Below are positions 21,168-29,622 of a stretch of DNA of 31,234 nt, piece after piece (position 1 is the first letter of the stretch; every line of letters starts with the position of its first letter). Position numbers and translations under genes: made by a program. The notes under the pieces are model-generated. The model was not told where the DNA came from, did no database searches, and saw only the letters and a program-made list of their open reading frames with translations. This DNA comes from JAAZGD01 sp964489555. Lineage in GTDB: Bacteria; Bacillota; Clostridia; Peptostreptococcales; Anaerovoracaceae. The DNA lies in assembly GCA_964489555.1 (NCBI GenBank), contig CAZAZF010000017.1:1-31234 (forward strand), given 5' to 3'.

Positions 21168-24100
21168 ATGAAACAATATACCGGGATTTCTGAAAGTCGA
21201 ACCGCGAAAGTGGTTGCCGATTTATGGAAAGAAAAGAAGGGCAAAGTGCTGTTGGTGGTTTCCACACCTCTTCGGGCCAGGAGATTGGCTGCAGACCTTT
21301 CTTTTTTTGTGGAAGAAAATATTTTTCTGATGCCAGCAGACGAAGGTACTTTTTTACGATATGAAGCTAAGAGCAAAGAAGAGTTATGGGAACGGATGGC
21401 AGGACTGAAAGGACTGTTGTCAGACGCTCCGGGTGTGGTGATTGCCCCTATTTCCGCATGTTTGCGCAAGTTGCCGCCCCCATCCTATTATCAAGAAAAA
21501 GAAATCGGATTATGTCGTGGTGGAGAATACCCCTATGAAGAGCTAACGCTGGGATTAAACCAGCTGGGTTATGAGCGGCTTCCCATGATTACAGATCCCG
21601 GTCAGTTCAGTGTTCGTGGGGCCATTATCGATGTGTTTTCTCCAGATGCAGAGTATCCCGTACGGTTGGAATTCTTTGACCAAGAGTTGGAATCCATACG
21701 TACTTTCGATATCAAGACACAACGATCCATAGCTCAGATAAGCAAAGTGACACTGTACCCCGCATCGGAAGTGTTGGTAAATGAAAAGATGCTTCAACTG
21801 GGCTGGGAAAAGATTCATGATGAATATCAGAAATGGATTGAGCTGACAGAAACAGAAAACCCGGAAAGAGCGCGAGAACTTGAAAAAAGACGGAGCCAAC
21901 TGGAAGAGAATATTCTGATCGGCAAAAATCGGCAGGTGATGGAGCAGAATGCCGAATACTTTTACCCACACACCTCTTATTTGTGGGAATACCTGAAACG
22001 AGAGGACATGTTGGTAGTAGAGGATCCTCAGCGGATTTTGGAAGAAGCGGCCAACCGGGAAGAAGAAGGTCTGAAGGAGTGGGAAGTGTTGCTTTCTATG
22101 GGGCGGGCCATTCCAAAAGATAAAGAGAGAATCATACATGCGGATACTTTTTGGGAGTGCCTCAAAGAGTTGGACAAACCACAACAGAATCAGGAAGATC
22201 CGGGAAACAGGGTATTAATCACCCCCTTCCCCATAGAAATCCCCGGAATAATTGTGGAGAGTTCCGCGGCCATTTCTTCGAAGCAGGCGCCTGTTTACAA
22301 TGGGAGTGTGGATGTCTTTGTGAAGGATATAAAGAAGTACCACGCTTTGGGTTATGAAATTATTATCGCCTGTTCCAGCCAGGACCGGGAGAAGAATCTA
22401 AGGGATTTGCTGGAAAGAGAAAACCTTAAAGGTAGAATTGTTCTGCGCCAAGGAATATTAACCTCCGGCATGGAATTCCCGGAAGAGAAACTTTTGATAT
22501 TGTGGGATGGAGATATTTTTACCACCGGCAAACAAAAATCCAGGCGGAAAAGGAGAACAAAGGAAGGACAAGCCATCAAGGCCTTCACAGACCTTTCCAA
22601 GGGAGATTTTGTGGTGCACGAAAGCCATGGTATTGGTCGATTCGTGGACATTCAACAGCTTACGGTAGAAGGGACGAAAAAGGACTATCTAAAAATAAAA
22701 TATGCGGGGGAAGATACGCTCTATATCCCGGTGGAGCAAATGGATCTAATTCAGAAATACATCGGTTCAGATGGAGCATCACCTAAGATTAATAAGTTGT
22801 CCGGACCGGAATGGAAGAGAACCAAGGCCAATGCCAAGGAGGCCATTCTTGAAATGGCCCAGGAAATTTTGGAACGTTCGGCGGAGCGAGCTGCTCTACC
22901 CGGCTATGCCTTTGGCCCGGACACCCCCTGGCAACAAGAGTTTGAAGATCAATTTCCCTATACGGAGACAGAGGATCAACTGCGTTGTGTGGAAGAGATT
23001 AAAGTGGATATGGAGAAGCCGGAACCCATGGATCGACTACTCTGTGGAGATGTAGGATTTGGAAAAACAGAGGTGGCAGCGCGGGCGATTTTCAAATGTG
23101 TGGCGGAAGGGAAACAGACGGCGATTTTGGTCCCCACCACCCTCTTGGCAAATCAACATTATCACACCTTGACTCAACGGTTTGAACGATTTCCTTTTCG
23201 TGTAGAGATGTTGTCCCGGTTCCGGACGGATAAAGAACAAAAAATCATTGTGGAAAAAGTGAAGAGTGGTGCCGTTGACATCATCATTGGCACCCACCGG
23301 TTGCTTTCCAAAGATGTGGGATTTAAGGATTTGGGGCTTCTGGTCATCGATGAGGAGCAACGATTTGGAGTGAGGCATAAAGAAACCATCAAAGAGCTTC
23401 GAAGTCATGTGGACGTCCTGGCTCTATCCGCCACACCCATTCCCCGTACACTGCATATGTCCCTGACAGGAATCCGGGATATGAGTTTAATTGAAGATCC
23501 GCCGGAAGAAAGATACCCGGTGCAAACTTATGTGTTGGAAGAAGATGAGTTGGCCATTCAAGAAGCGATTCGGAAAGAATTAAAGCGGGGCGGCCAAATT
23601 TATGCGGTGTATAATCGGGTGAGAGGGATCATGCGAGTGGCCAGACACTTGGCTAAGCTGGTGCCCGAAGCCAGATTGGCGGTGGGCCATGGTCAGATGA
23701 ATGAAGGCGCATTGGAAGATGTGATGTTGGGGTTTGTGGAAGGGGAGAAAGATATTCTGTTGTCCACCACCATCATTGAAGCAGGTTTGGATATTCCCAA
23801 TGTTAATACCATCCTTATATTGGAAGCGGATCATTATGGCCTGTCCCAACTATATCAGCTAAGGGGTCGAGTGGGGCGTTCCAACCGACTTGCCTATGCC
23901 TATTTATTTTATCGGAGAGGCAAGACTCTTAGCGAAGCGGCGGAAAAAAGGCTGCGAGCCATCCGCGAGTTTACAGAGCTGGGTGCAGGATTCAAGGTGT
24001 CCATGCGTGACTTGGAAATCCGTGGGGCCGGTAATTTGCTTGGCACACAACAATCCGGACATATGATGACAGTGGGATATGAGCTTTATATACGTTTATT

Positions 24101-24587
24101 GGAAGAAGCCATACTCACACTTCAGGGTAAACCCATTCCGGCAGAAAAACAAGACACTTCGGTGGAACTGAAAGCGTCGGCCTATATCCCCACAGAATAC
24201 GTGCCGGATGAAGTGTTGAAGCTGGAAATGTATAAGAAAATAGCGGATGCAGATACACGAGAAGAGATGGCAGAGCTGGAAGAGGAAATGAGGGATCGGT
24301 TTGGGGATGTTCCCGCTACCGTTACCACCTTGCTGACGATTTCTCTTATTCGCTCCCTGGCTGAAGAGTTGGCCATCACCCGCATCGCAGAAGAAAAAGG
24401 GAAAATTCTATTTTATGTTGCCAAGGATAATCCTATTGAACCTGTTGGATATGCCAACTTATATGAAACATTTGGAAAACGTGTGGAGATTGGAGGAAGT
24501 GTAAAGCCTCTGATTAAGTTGGCAACAGATGAAAAACAGAAGCTGGAGGAAACCCTGGCATTTTTGGAAATTCTAAAAGGCCTGTGA
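21168..24587 (+). CDS. mfd: Transcription-repair coupling factor
   Basis: Seen: 1139 aa. The UvrB-like N-terminal region runs to about residue 330. The RNA-polymerase-interacting (CarD-like) domain starts near 470 (LSKGDFVVHESHGIGRF). The RecG-like helicase core has Walker A GDVGFGKTE (about 628-636) and DEEQRFGV (about 728). The C-terminal TRCF domain has FTELGAGFKVSMRDLEIRGAG. Known: displaces RNA polymerase stalled at DNA damage and recruits UvrA. Context: follows pth as in Bacillus and Clostridium. In Bacillus the next genes are spoVT and spoVB; here an amidohydrolase lies between mfd and the spoVB-like gene. Confidence 0.97.
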   Translation: MKQYTGISESRTAKVVADLWKEKKGKVLLVVSTPLRARRLAADLSFFVEENIFLMPADEGTFLRYEAKSKEELWERMAGLKGLLSDAPGVVIAPISACLRKLPPPSYYQEKEIGLCRGGEYPYEELTLGLNQLGYERLPMITDPGQFSVRGAIIDVFSPDAEYPVRLEFFDQELESIRTFDIKTQRSIAQISKVTLYPASEVLVNEKMLQLGWEKIHDEYQKWIELTETENPERARELEKRRSQLEENILIGKNRQVMEQNAEYFYPHTSYLWEYLKREDMLVVEDPQRILEEAANREEEGLKEWEVLLSMGRAIPKDKERIIHADTFWECLKELDKPQQNQEDPGNRVLITPFPIEIPGIIVESSAAISSKQAPVYNGSVDVFVKDIKKYHALGYEIIIACSSQDREKNLRDLLERENLKGRIVLRQGILTSGMEFPEEKLLILWDGDIFTTGKQKSRRKRRTKEGQAIKAFTDLSKGDFVVHESHGIGRFVDIQQLTVEGTKKDYLKIKYAGEDTLYIPVEQMDLIQKYIGSDGASPKINKLSGPEWKRTKANAKEAILEMAQEILERSAERAALPGYAFGPDTPWQQEFEDQFPYTETEDQLRCVEEIKVDMEKPEPMDRLLCGDVGFGKTEVAARAIFKCVAEGKQTAILVPTTLLANQHYHTLTQRFERFPFRVEMLSRFRTDKEQKIIVEKVKSGAVDIIIGTHRLLSKDVGFKDLGLLVIDEEQRFGVRHKETIKELRSHVDVLALSATPIPRTLHMSLTGIRDMSLIEDPPEERYPVQTYVLEEDELAIQEAIRKELKRGGQIYAVYNRVRGIMRVARHLAKLVPEARLAVGHGQMNEGALEDVMLGFVEGEKDILLSTTIIEAGLDIPNVNTILILEADHYGLSQLYQLRGRVGRSNRLAYAYLFYRRGKTLSEAAEKRLRAIREFTELGAGFKVSMRDLEIRGAGNLLGTQQSGHMMTVGYELYIRLLEEAILTLQGKPIPAEKQDTSVELKASAYIPTEYVPDEVLKLEMYKKIADADTREEMAELEEEMRDRFGDVPATVTTLLTISLIRSLAEELAITRIAEEKGKILFYVAKDNPIEPVGYANLYETFGKRVEIGGSVKPLIKLATDEKQKLEETLAFLEILKGL

Positions 24588-24593
24588 TATAAT
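24564..24593 (+). promoter_or_regulatory. Possible internal promoter before the amidohydrolase gene
   Basis: TTGGAA (24564-24569), 18-base spacer, TATAAT (24588-24593) at the very end of mfd. A short inverted repeat CCATCC/GGATGG (24597-24620) follows in the leader. This would let the amidohydrolase and downstream genes be expressed apart from mfd. Confidence 0.5.
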
Positions 24594-24639
24594 GAGCCAT
24601 CCTGGCATCTCATGGGATGGTGGGGAGAAGGAGGAGAAA

Positions 24640-25932
24640 ATGCTGTTTAAAAACATTACAATACTGGATAGAGATTTGGTCCCTCAGGAAAATATGTACG
24701 TGGGGACATTGAATCGAAAAATTCACTATATCGGCAAAATTTTTCCGGAAAACCACACCATGTACGGGGAAACCTTTGATGGGAAAGGAAAGCTCCTTAT
24801 GAGTGGATTCTTCAATAATCATGCCCATTCTCCCATGACATTGATGAGGGGATACGGGGAGAATATGGTTTTGAAAGATTGGTTGGAAAAGAGGATATTC
24901 CCCTTTGAGGCGCGATTGCATGGACAGGATGTCTATTATGCCACCTTGCTTGCCATGGCAGAGTCCTTGCGATTTGGGATCGTATCTACCACGGATATGT
25001 ATTATTTTTCAAAGGACATGGTGCATGCCATTTCAGAAAGCGGTGCAAAGAACAATCTATCCAGGAGTATCGCCAATTTCACGGGAGAAGACTTATGGAG
25101 TCTGCCGGGAGCCGCCGAGATGAAGGAATTACACGAAAATTATCACATGGCGGAGGAAGGAAGAATTCGGGTCGATATGAGTCTGCATGCGGAATACACT
25201 TCAGACCCTGGTACGGTAGCGGCTTTGTCAAAATATACCCAGGAAATTGGTGCCCATATGCATGTCCATGTTTCTGAGACCCTAGAAGAGCATCAAGCAT
25301 GCAAGGGGCGTCACGGAAAAACACCAACTGCATATTTGAGAGATTTGGGTTTATTTGAAACACCTACCACAGCAGCACATTGTGTTTGGGTGGAAGAAGC
25401 AGATATGGACTTGCTCCAAGAGAAGGGTGTTACGGTAGCGGTGAATCCCATTAGCAATTTGAAACTGGCCAGCGGTGTTTGCAATGTTCCCGCCTTGTTG
25501 GAAAAGGGAATCAATGTTACCATTGGTACCGACAGCGTGGCCAGTAACAACAGCTTAAATTTTTTGGAAGAAATGAAAGCGTTTGCATTGGCATCCAAGA
25601 TGCAGTTCAAAGACCCAACGAAAGTCACTCCCAGGGAAACCATTTTTGCAGCCACCAGAGCGGGTGCACTGGCGCAAGGGAGAAAGGATACGGGGCTTTT
25701 GGAAGAAGGGTATTTAGCGGATCTGGTGGTGCTCGATATAAGTGGTGTTCACATGAAACCAGTGCATAATCTTTTGAATAATCTAGTGTATTCCTCTTCC
25801 GGAAGTGATGTGGTGTTGACCATGGTGGATGGAAAGGTGTTGTATCGAGAAGGAATGTTCCCTACCATAGATGTGGAGAAAGTGGTTTACGAAACCGAAA
25901 AATCCGTTGCACGAATTTTATCAGAATGTTAG
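24640..25932 (+). CDS. MtaD-like amidohydrolase (5-methylthioadenosine/S-adenosylhomocysteine deaminase family)
   Basis: Seen: 430 aa from the ATG at 24640, which has AAGGAGG upstream; the frame opens at 24592 but no other start has such a site. Metal-dependent hydrolase motifs in order: NNHAHSPMTLMRG (H61, H63), SLHAEYT, HVHVSETLEEH, TAAHCVW and GTDSVASNN. This order and the flanking residues match the TrzA/ATZ/MtaD deaminases. Known: these zinc enzymes deaminate methylthioadenosine, S-adenosylhomocysteine, adenosine or guanine-like compounds. Inferred: it takes part in SAM by-product recycling, fitting the sulfur theme at the other end of the window, though nearby genes give no direct support. 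It occupies the place where spoVT lies in Bacillus. Confidence 0.85.
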   Translation: MLFKNITILDRDLVPQENMYVGTLNRKIHYIGKIFPENHTMYGETFDGKGKLLMSGFFNNHAHSPMTLMRGYGENMVLKDWLEKRIFPFEARLHGQDVYYATLLAMAESLRFGIVSTTDMYYFSKDMVHAISESGAKNNLSRSIANFTGEDLWSLPGAAEMKELHENYHMAEEGRIRVDMSLHAEYTSDPGTVAALSKYTQEIGAHMHVHVSETLEEHQACKGRHGKTPTAYLRDLGLFETPTTAAHCVWVEEADMDLLQEKGVTVAVNPISNLKLASGVCNVPALLEKGINVTIGTDSVASNNSLNFLEEMKAFALASKMQFKDPTKVTPRETIFAATRAGALAQGRKDTGLLEEGYLADLVVLDISGVHMKPVHNLLNNLVYSSSGSDVVLTMVDGKVLYREGMFPTIDVEKVVYETEKSVARILSEC

Positions 25933-25947
25933 ACACGGGAGTGTAGA

Positions 25948-27585
25948 ATGGCAAAAAAATCCTTTTTTCAAGGTGCGGTAATTTTGGCGGTAGCGGGCAT
26001 CATCATCAAGGTGTTGGGCGCTTTTTTCAGGATTCCGCTGGCCAACATGATTGGAACCCAAGGGATGGCTTATTATCAAGCCGCCTATCCCGTATATGTG
26101 TTTTTTATGATGTTGGCCACGGCGGGGATTCCGGTGGCCATCTCCAGAATGGTTTCTGAAAGGATGGCAATGGACAATCACCATGGTGCACACAAAGTGT
26201 TCCGGGTTTCTCTGGTGTTGCTACTCACCATCGGCCTTGTCTCGTCTTCCCTTTGTTTTTTTGGGGCCGGACTCATTGTAAAATGGATCAACATGGAGGG
26301 TGCCTATATTGCCATGCGCTCCATTGCTCCGGCATTGCTGTTTGTTTCCGTGATGGCCGCTTTTCGCGGGTACTTTCAAGGAATGCAAAATATGAAGCCA
26401 ACGGCCACTTCCCAAGTGATTGAACAGCTTTTTCGGGTTAGTGTTGGTTTGTCTTTGGCCTATGTTTTCATCAAGATGGGCACCATGGAAGCGGCGGGTG
26501 GTGCAGCCTTTGGGGCTACCATCGGAGGCATTGCCGGACTTTCTGCTGTGGCGATGATTTATGGGATCAAGAAAAAGGATTTCAGAGAAGACATTCTCAG
26601 AACCTCTCATATGGAAGAAGAAACAGGGCCTGTGATTCTATCAAAAATATTTGTCATAGCCGTGCCGATTACCATTGGTGCTGCCATTATGCCTATTATG
26701 AATTTCATTGATGTGGCCATTATCATGCGAAGATTGGAATCCGCAGGCTACATATTATCTCAGGCGGAAGATCTCTATGGTCAGCTTTCCGGCTTTGCAG
26801 GCCCCTTAATCAATTTCCCTCAGGTGTTGACCCAAGCGGTGGCCATGAGTTTAGTTCCTACCGTGGCCATGGGATGGAAACAGAGGGACATGGGATTTCT
26901 GCACAGTAATATTCAGCTAGGGCTTCGAACTGCTATGTTGGCAGGATTTCCTTGCGCCATTGGGTTATTGGTGTTGGCACAGCCGATTATGACTCTGCTA
27001 TATCCTTTCCAACGAGAGAGTGCATTGGCCGCCGCCCCTATTTTGATGATTATGGCGGTAGGTGTTATATTTCTATCTACGGTGCAGACCTTGACTGGTG
27101 TTCTCCAGGGGGTGGGCAGACAGTTGATTCCCGTTCGTAATTTGGCCATCGGTGCTTCCGTAAAAATAGGAATCACGTGGTGGTTGGCAGGTATTTACCA
27201 AGTGAATGTAAAAGGAGCCGCCATCGGTACGGTTTGTGCTTATCTGGTGGCAGCCATCCTGAATCTGATGGCTGTTAGAAAATACACCGGCACCTCCTTC
27301 GACTTGTCTCTGACTTTTTTCAAACCGGGAGTGTCTGCTCTGATTATGGGAGGAGCCGCCTTTGGAATCTACCAAGGGGCATACCTGCTTTTGGGATCCA
27401 ATGCGTTGGGAGTGGTAATAGCCATCGGAGGGGCTGTCTTTCTTTATGCCGGGTTGCTTTTCGCTACAAAGGCTGTAACCAGTGAGGAGTTGTCCAAGAT
27501 GCCAAAAGGCGGGAAGATTCTCAAGGTGGTGGAAGTAGTTCGAAGGAAGGCGAATGGGAGCCGTGGGAAAGAATCGAAAAAGTAG
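25948..27585 (+). CDS. SpoVB/MurJ-like MOP-superfamily lipid flippase (YabM type)
   Basis: Seen: 545 aa, about 14 membrane segments, with N-terminal GIIIKVLGAFFRIPLANMIG and central segments typical of the polysaccharide-export/MurJ/SpoVB branch. The C terminus has a basic tail (KVVEVVRRKANGSRGKESKK). Known: members flip lipid-linked oligosaccharides such as lipid II across the membrane; SpoVB is needed for spore cortex, and MurJ-type paralogues act in growth. Context: followed by mazG and, after hup, rqcP, the same order as yabM-yabN-yabO in Bacillus (where SpoVB is separate from YabM in name but adjacent). It starts 15 bases after the amidohydrolase stop, GGGAG upstream. Confidence 0.9.
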   Translation: MAKKSFFQGAVILAVAGIIIKVLGAFFRIPLANMIGTQGMAYYQAAYPVYVFFMMLATAGIPVAISRMVSERMAMDNHHGAHKVFRVSLVLLLTIGLVSSSLCFFGAGLIVKWINMEGAYIAMRSIAPALLFVSVMAAFRGYFQGMQNMKPTATSQVIEQLFRVSVGLSLAYVFIKMGTMEAAGGAAFGATIGGIAGLSAVAMIYGIKKKDFREDILRTSHMEEETGPVILSKIFVIAVPITIGAAIMPIMNFIDVAIIMRRLESAGYILSQAEDLYGQLSGFAGPLINFPQVLTQAVAMSLVPTVAMGWKQRDMGFLHSNIQLGLRTAMLAGFPCAIGLLVLAQPIMTLLYPFQRESALAAAPILMIMAVGVIFLSTVQTLTGVLQGVGRQLIPVRNLAIGASVKIGITWWLAGIYQVNVKGAAIGTVCAYLVAAILNLMAVRKYTGTSFDLSLTFFKPGVSALIMGGAAFGIYQGAYLLLGSNALGVVIAIGGAVFLYAGLLFATKAVTSEELSKMPKGGKILKVVEVVRRKANGSRGKESKK

Positions 27586-27603
27586 AAAGCATTGAGGAGC
27601 AGT

Positions 27604-28440
27604 ATGAATCAAGAAAAACAAAGACGGGATTTTTCACGATTTACACAAGAAGCCAAGACAGCAGAAGAGGCGATGAACCGCTTGCTGGAAATCGTACAAA
27701 TTCTCAGGGAGGAGTGTCCTTGGGATCGACAACAGACTCATAAAAGTCTGAGAAGTTGTCTTTTAGAAGAAGCTTATGAAGTGGTGGATGCCATCGACCG
27801 GGAAGACGATGACAATTTGGAAGAAGAGTTGGGAGATGTTCTTTTGCAGGTAGTATTCCATGGCATTCTAGCTGAAGAAACAAACAAATTTAATTTCATG
27901 ACCATTGCGAACCGGGAGTGCGAGAAAATGCTTCGCCGACATCCCCATGTTTTTTTGAAAGAAAAAGTTGATTCTATTGACAAAGCCCTTGAAAAATGGG
28001 AGAATGTCAAGAGAAAAGAACAAGAAGATGTCTCTCATACCCATCGACTTTTGGGGGTTCCCAGGGCCTTGCCGGCTTTGATTCGAAGCTATAAGCTACA
28101 AGCAAAGGCGGCGGAAGCCGGGTTCGATTGGGAAGAGGTGTCCGGGGCTTTTCGGAAGCTGGAAGAAGAGTTGTTGGAGTTAAAAGAGGCAGCCGAAGGG
28201 AAAGACCCTGGTCGAATGGTCGACGAGTTGGGAGATTTGATTTTTTCCGCGGTGAATGTGGCTCGATTTTTGGGGGTTAATCCAGAAGAAGCTCTGAACT
28301 CTACTTCAGAAAAGTTCGTAAAGCGTTTTTCCGAGGTGGAGCAAGGGGCCAAAGCGCTTGGAAAGAGATTGGAGCAAATGTCTCTGGAAGAGATGGATGT
28401 ACTTTGGGAGCAGGCGAAGAGTTCGGGAAACATCAAGTAA
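27604..28440 (+). CDS. mazG: MazG nucleoside triphosphate pyrophosphohydrolase, without the methylase domain of YabN
   Basis: Seen: 278 aa from the ATG at 27604 with GAGGAG 4-5 bases upstream. Two MazG all-alpha domains: first with ECPWDRQQTHKSL, EEAYEVVDAI and EELGDVLLQV; second with AGFDWEEVSGAF, LEEELLELKEA and DELGDLIFSAVN. Each keeps the acidic EExxE/ExxD metal sites. Known: MazG cleaves NTPs to NMP and pyrophosphate and removes aberrant nucleotides. In Bacillus and many Clostridia the homologue at this place (YabN) also has an N-terminal tetrapyrrole-methylase-like domain; here there is none, and the upstream gene ends cleanly. Confidence 0.93.
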   Translation: MNQEKQRRDFSRFTQEAKTAEEAMNRLLEIVQILREECPWDRQQTHKSLRSCLLEEAYEVVDAIDREDDDNLEEELGDVLLQVVFHGILAEETNKFNFMTIANRECEKMLRRHPHVFLKEKVDSIDKALEKWENVKRKEQEDVSHTHRLLGVPRALPALIRSYKLQAKAAEAGFDWEEVSGAFRKLEEELLELKEAAEGKDPGRMVDELGDLIFSAVNVARFLGVNPEEALNSTSEKFVKRFSEVEQGAKALGKRLEQMSLEEMDVLWEQAKSSGNIK

Positions 28441-28481
28441 GTCCATGGTGTCATCGGAATCATGAAGGAGGAATTGTACAC

Positions 28482-28760
28482 ATGAATAAGGCAGATTTAG
28501 TAACTGCAGTAGCAGACAAGACGGGTTTTACCAAGAAAGACGCAGAAGTTGCCGTGAATGCATTTATCGATGTGGTTGAAACTGCATTGGTCAAAGGAGA
28601 GAAGGTACAGCTGATTGGTTTCGGAACCTTTGAAACCAGAGCGAGAAAGGCGAGACAGGGGAGAAATCCCAGAAAGCCTGGCGAAGTGATTAAGATCGCC
28701 GCATCCAAAGCGCCTGTTTTTAAAGCAGGGAAAGCGCTGAAGGATGCCGTAAATAAATAA
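28482..28760 (+). CDS. hup: HU family DNA-binding protein
   Basis: Seen: 92 aa, starting MNKADLVTAVADKTGFTKKD, with GFGTFETRARKARQGRNPR, the DNA-binding beta-arm, and KAGKALKDAVN at the C terminus. AAGGAGG lies 10 bases before the ATG; a frame that opens earlier at 28404 lies inside mazG. Known: histone-like dimer that bends and compacts DNA. It lies between mazG and rqcP as in many Firmicutes and is followed by its own terminator. Confidence 0.97.
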   Translation: MNKADLVTAVADKTGFTKKDAEVAVNAFIDVVETALVKGEKVQLIGFGTFETRARKARQGRNPRKPGEVIKIAASKAPVFKAGKALKDAVNK

Positions 28761-28777
28761 GTCGAGTTTATGAAGTG

Positions 28778-28807
28778 GAGGGCGGCATGGTCCGCTCTCT
28801 TTTTTTT
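28778..28807 (+). terminator. Rho-independent terminator after hup
   Basis: Stem GAGGGCGG/CCGCTCTC (8 bp, one G-U) with loop CATGGT is followed by eight T. It lies 18 bases after the stop at 28760. The next gene, rqcP, starts 31 bases later without an evident promoter of its own, so partial read-through is likely. Confidence 0.85.
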
Positions 28808-28837
28808 CCTTCTTTCATGGTTTAAGGAGAAGAAACA

Positions 28838-29080
28838 ATGCGAGTGGATAAGTTTTTAAAGAATTCCAGACTAATCAAGAGGCGAACAATCGCCAAAGAA
28901 GCTTGTGATGCCGGGAAAGTGGAAATAAACGGCAAGTTGGCTAAAGCGGGTAGCGAAGTAAAGGAAGGGGATGAAATTACTCTGCTGTTGGGAAGGGGCC
29001 CGTTACGAGTTCGAGTTCGCCAGCTTTCGGAATCCGTTCGCAAAGAAGATGCCCTGGGGATGTATGAGATTATTGAATAG
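28838..29080 (+). CDS. rqcP: RqcP/YabO, S4-domain RNA-binding protein
   Basis: Seen: 80 aa, almost entirely an S4 RNA-binding domain: MRVDKFLKNSRLIKRRTIAK at the N terminus, then GKVEINGK and VKEGDEITL. AAGGAGAAG lies 8 bases before the ATG. Known: RqcP stabilises the peptidyl-tRNA during alanine tailing in ribosome quality control with RqcH. Its place after mazG and hup matches yabO in Bacillus. The yabP, yabQ and divIC genes that usually follow are not here; a transporter pair replaces them. Confidence 0.93.
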   Translation: MRVDKFLKNSRLIKRRTIAKEACDAGKVEINGKLAKAGSEVKEGDEITLLLGRGPLRVRVRQLSESVRKEDALGMYEIIE

Positions 29081-29103
29081 AGAAAACGGGAGGCACTTTC
29101 GCT

Positions 29104-29622
29104 ATGAAAAAACATTCTAAAATAACACAATTGGTAGTCATTTCCTTTATGATTGCTTTGGAGGTGATTCTTACCAGAATTTTTGCCATATTTATTCCTA
29201 CTTCATTCCGAATATCCTTGGGATTTTTACCAGTGTCCATGACAGCGATTTTATACGGCCCGATTTGGGCTGGCGTGGCTTATGCCATGGGAGATCTTAT
29301 TGGAATGCTGCTGTTTCCAATGGGGCCGTATTTCCCGGGGTTTACACTCACTGCTTTTCTGACAGGCCTTACCTTTGGCCTAGTTCTGCACAAGAAAGAG
29401 ATCACCATAAAAAGGACATTGATAGCGTCCCTCATCGTGGTAATATTTTGGGATTTAATGATGACCACCTATTGGATTTATTTATTATATGATCAAGCCT
29501 TTCTCGCTATGTTGCCTATGCGATTTGTAAAGGGAATCGTAACCGTGGCACTTCACATCACCCTTGTTCCATTGACTTGGAATAAATATCTTTCAAAACT
29601 TGAGTTTTTAAAAAAATCATGA
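29104..29622 (+). CDS. ECF transporter S component, folate type (FolT-like)
   Basis: Seen: 172 aa, about six membrane helices, with IFAIFIPTSFRISLGFLP near the N terminus, the FolT-like pattern, then YAMGDLIGMLLFPMGPYFPGFT. Known: S components bind a vitamin and deliver it through the shared energising module (EcfT, EcfA1, EcfA2), which is not in this window. Folate or a related pterin is the likely substrate. GGGAGG lies about 10 bases before the ATG. The gene ends in an ATGA overlap with the MFS gene, so the two are coupled. No riboswitch-like leader is visible in the 23-base gap upstream. Confidence 0.85.
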   Translation: MKKHSKITQLVVISFMIALEVILTRIFAIFIPTSFRISLGFLPVSMTAILYGPIWAGVAYAMGDLIGMLLFPMGPYFPGFTLTAFLTGLTFGLVLHKKEITIKRTLIASLIVVIFWDLMMTTYWIYLLYDQAFLAMLPMRFVKGIVTVALHITLVPLTWNKYLSKLEFLKKS

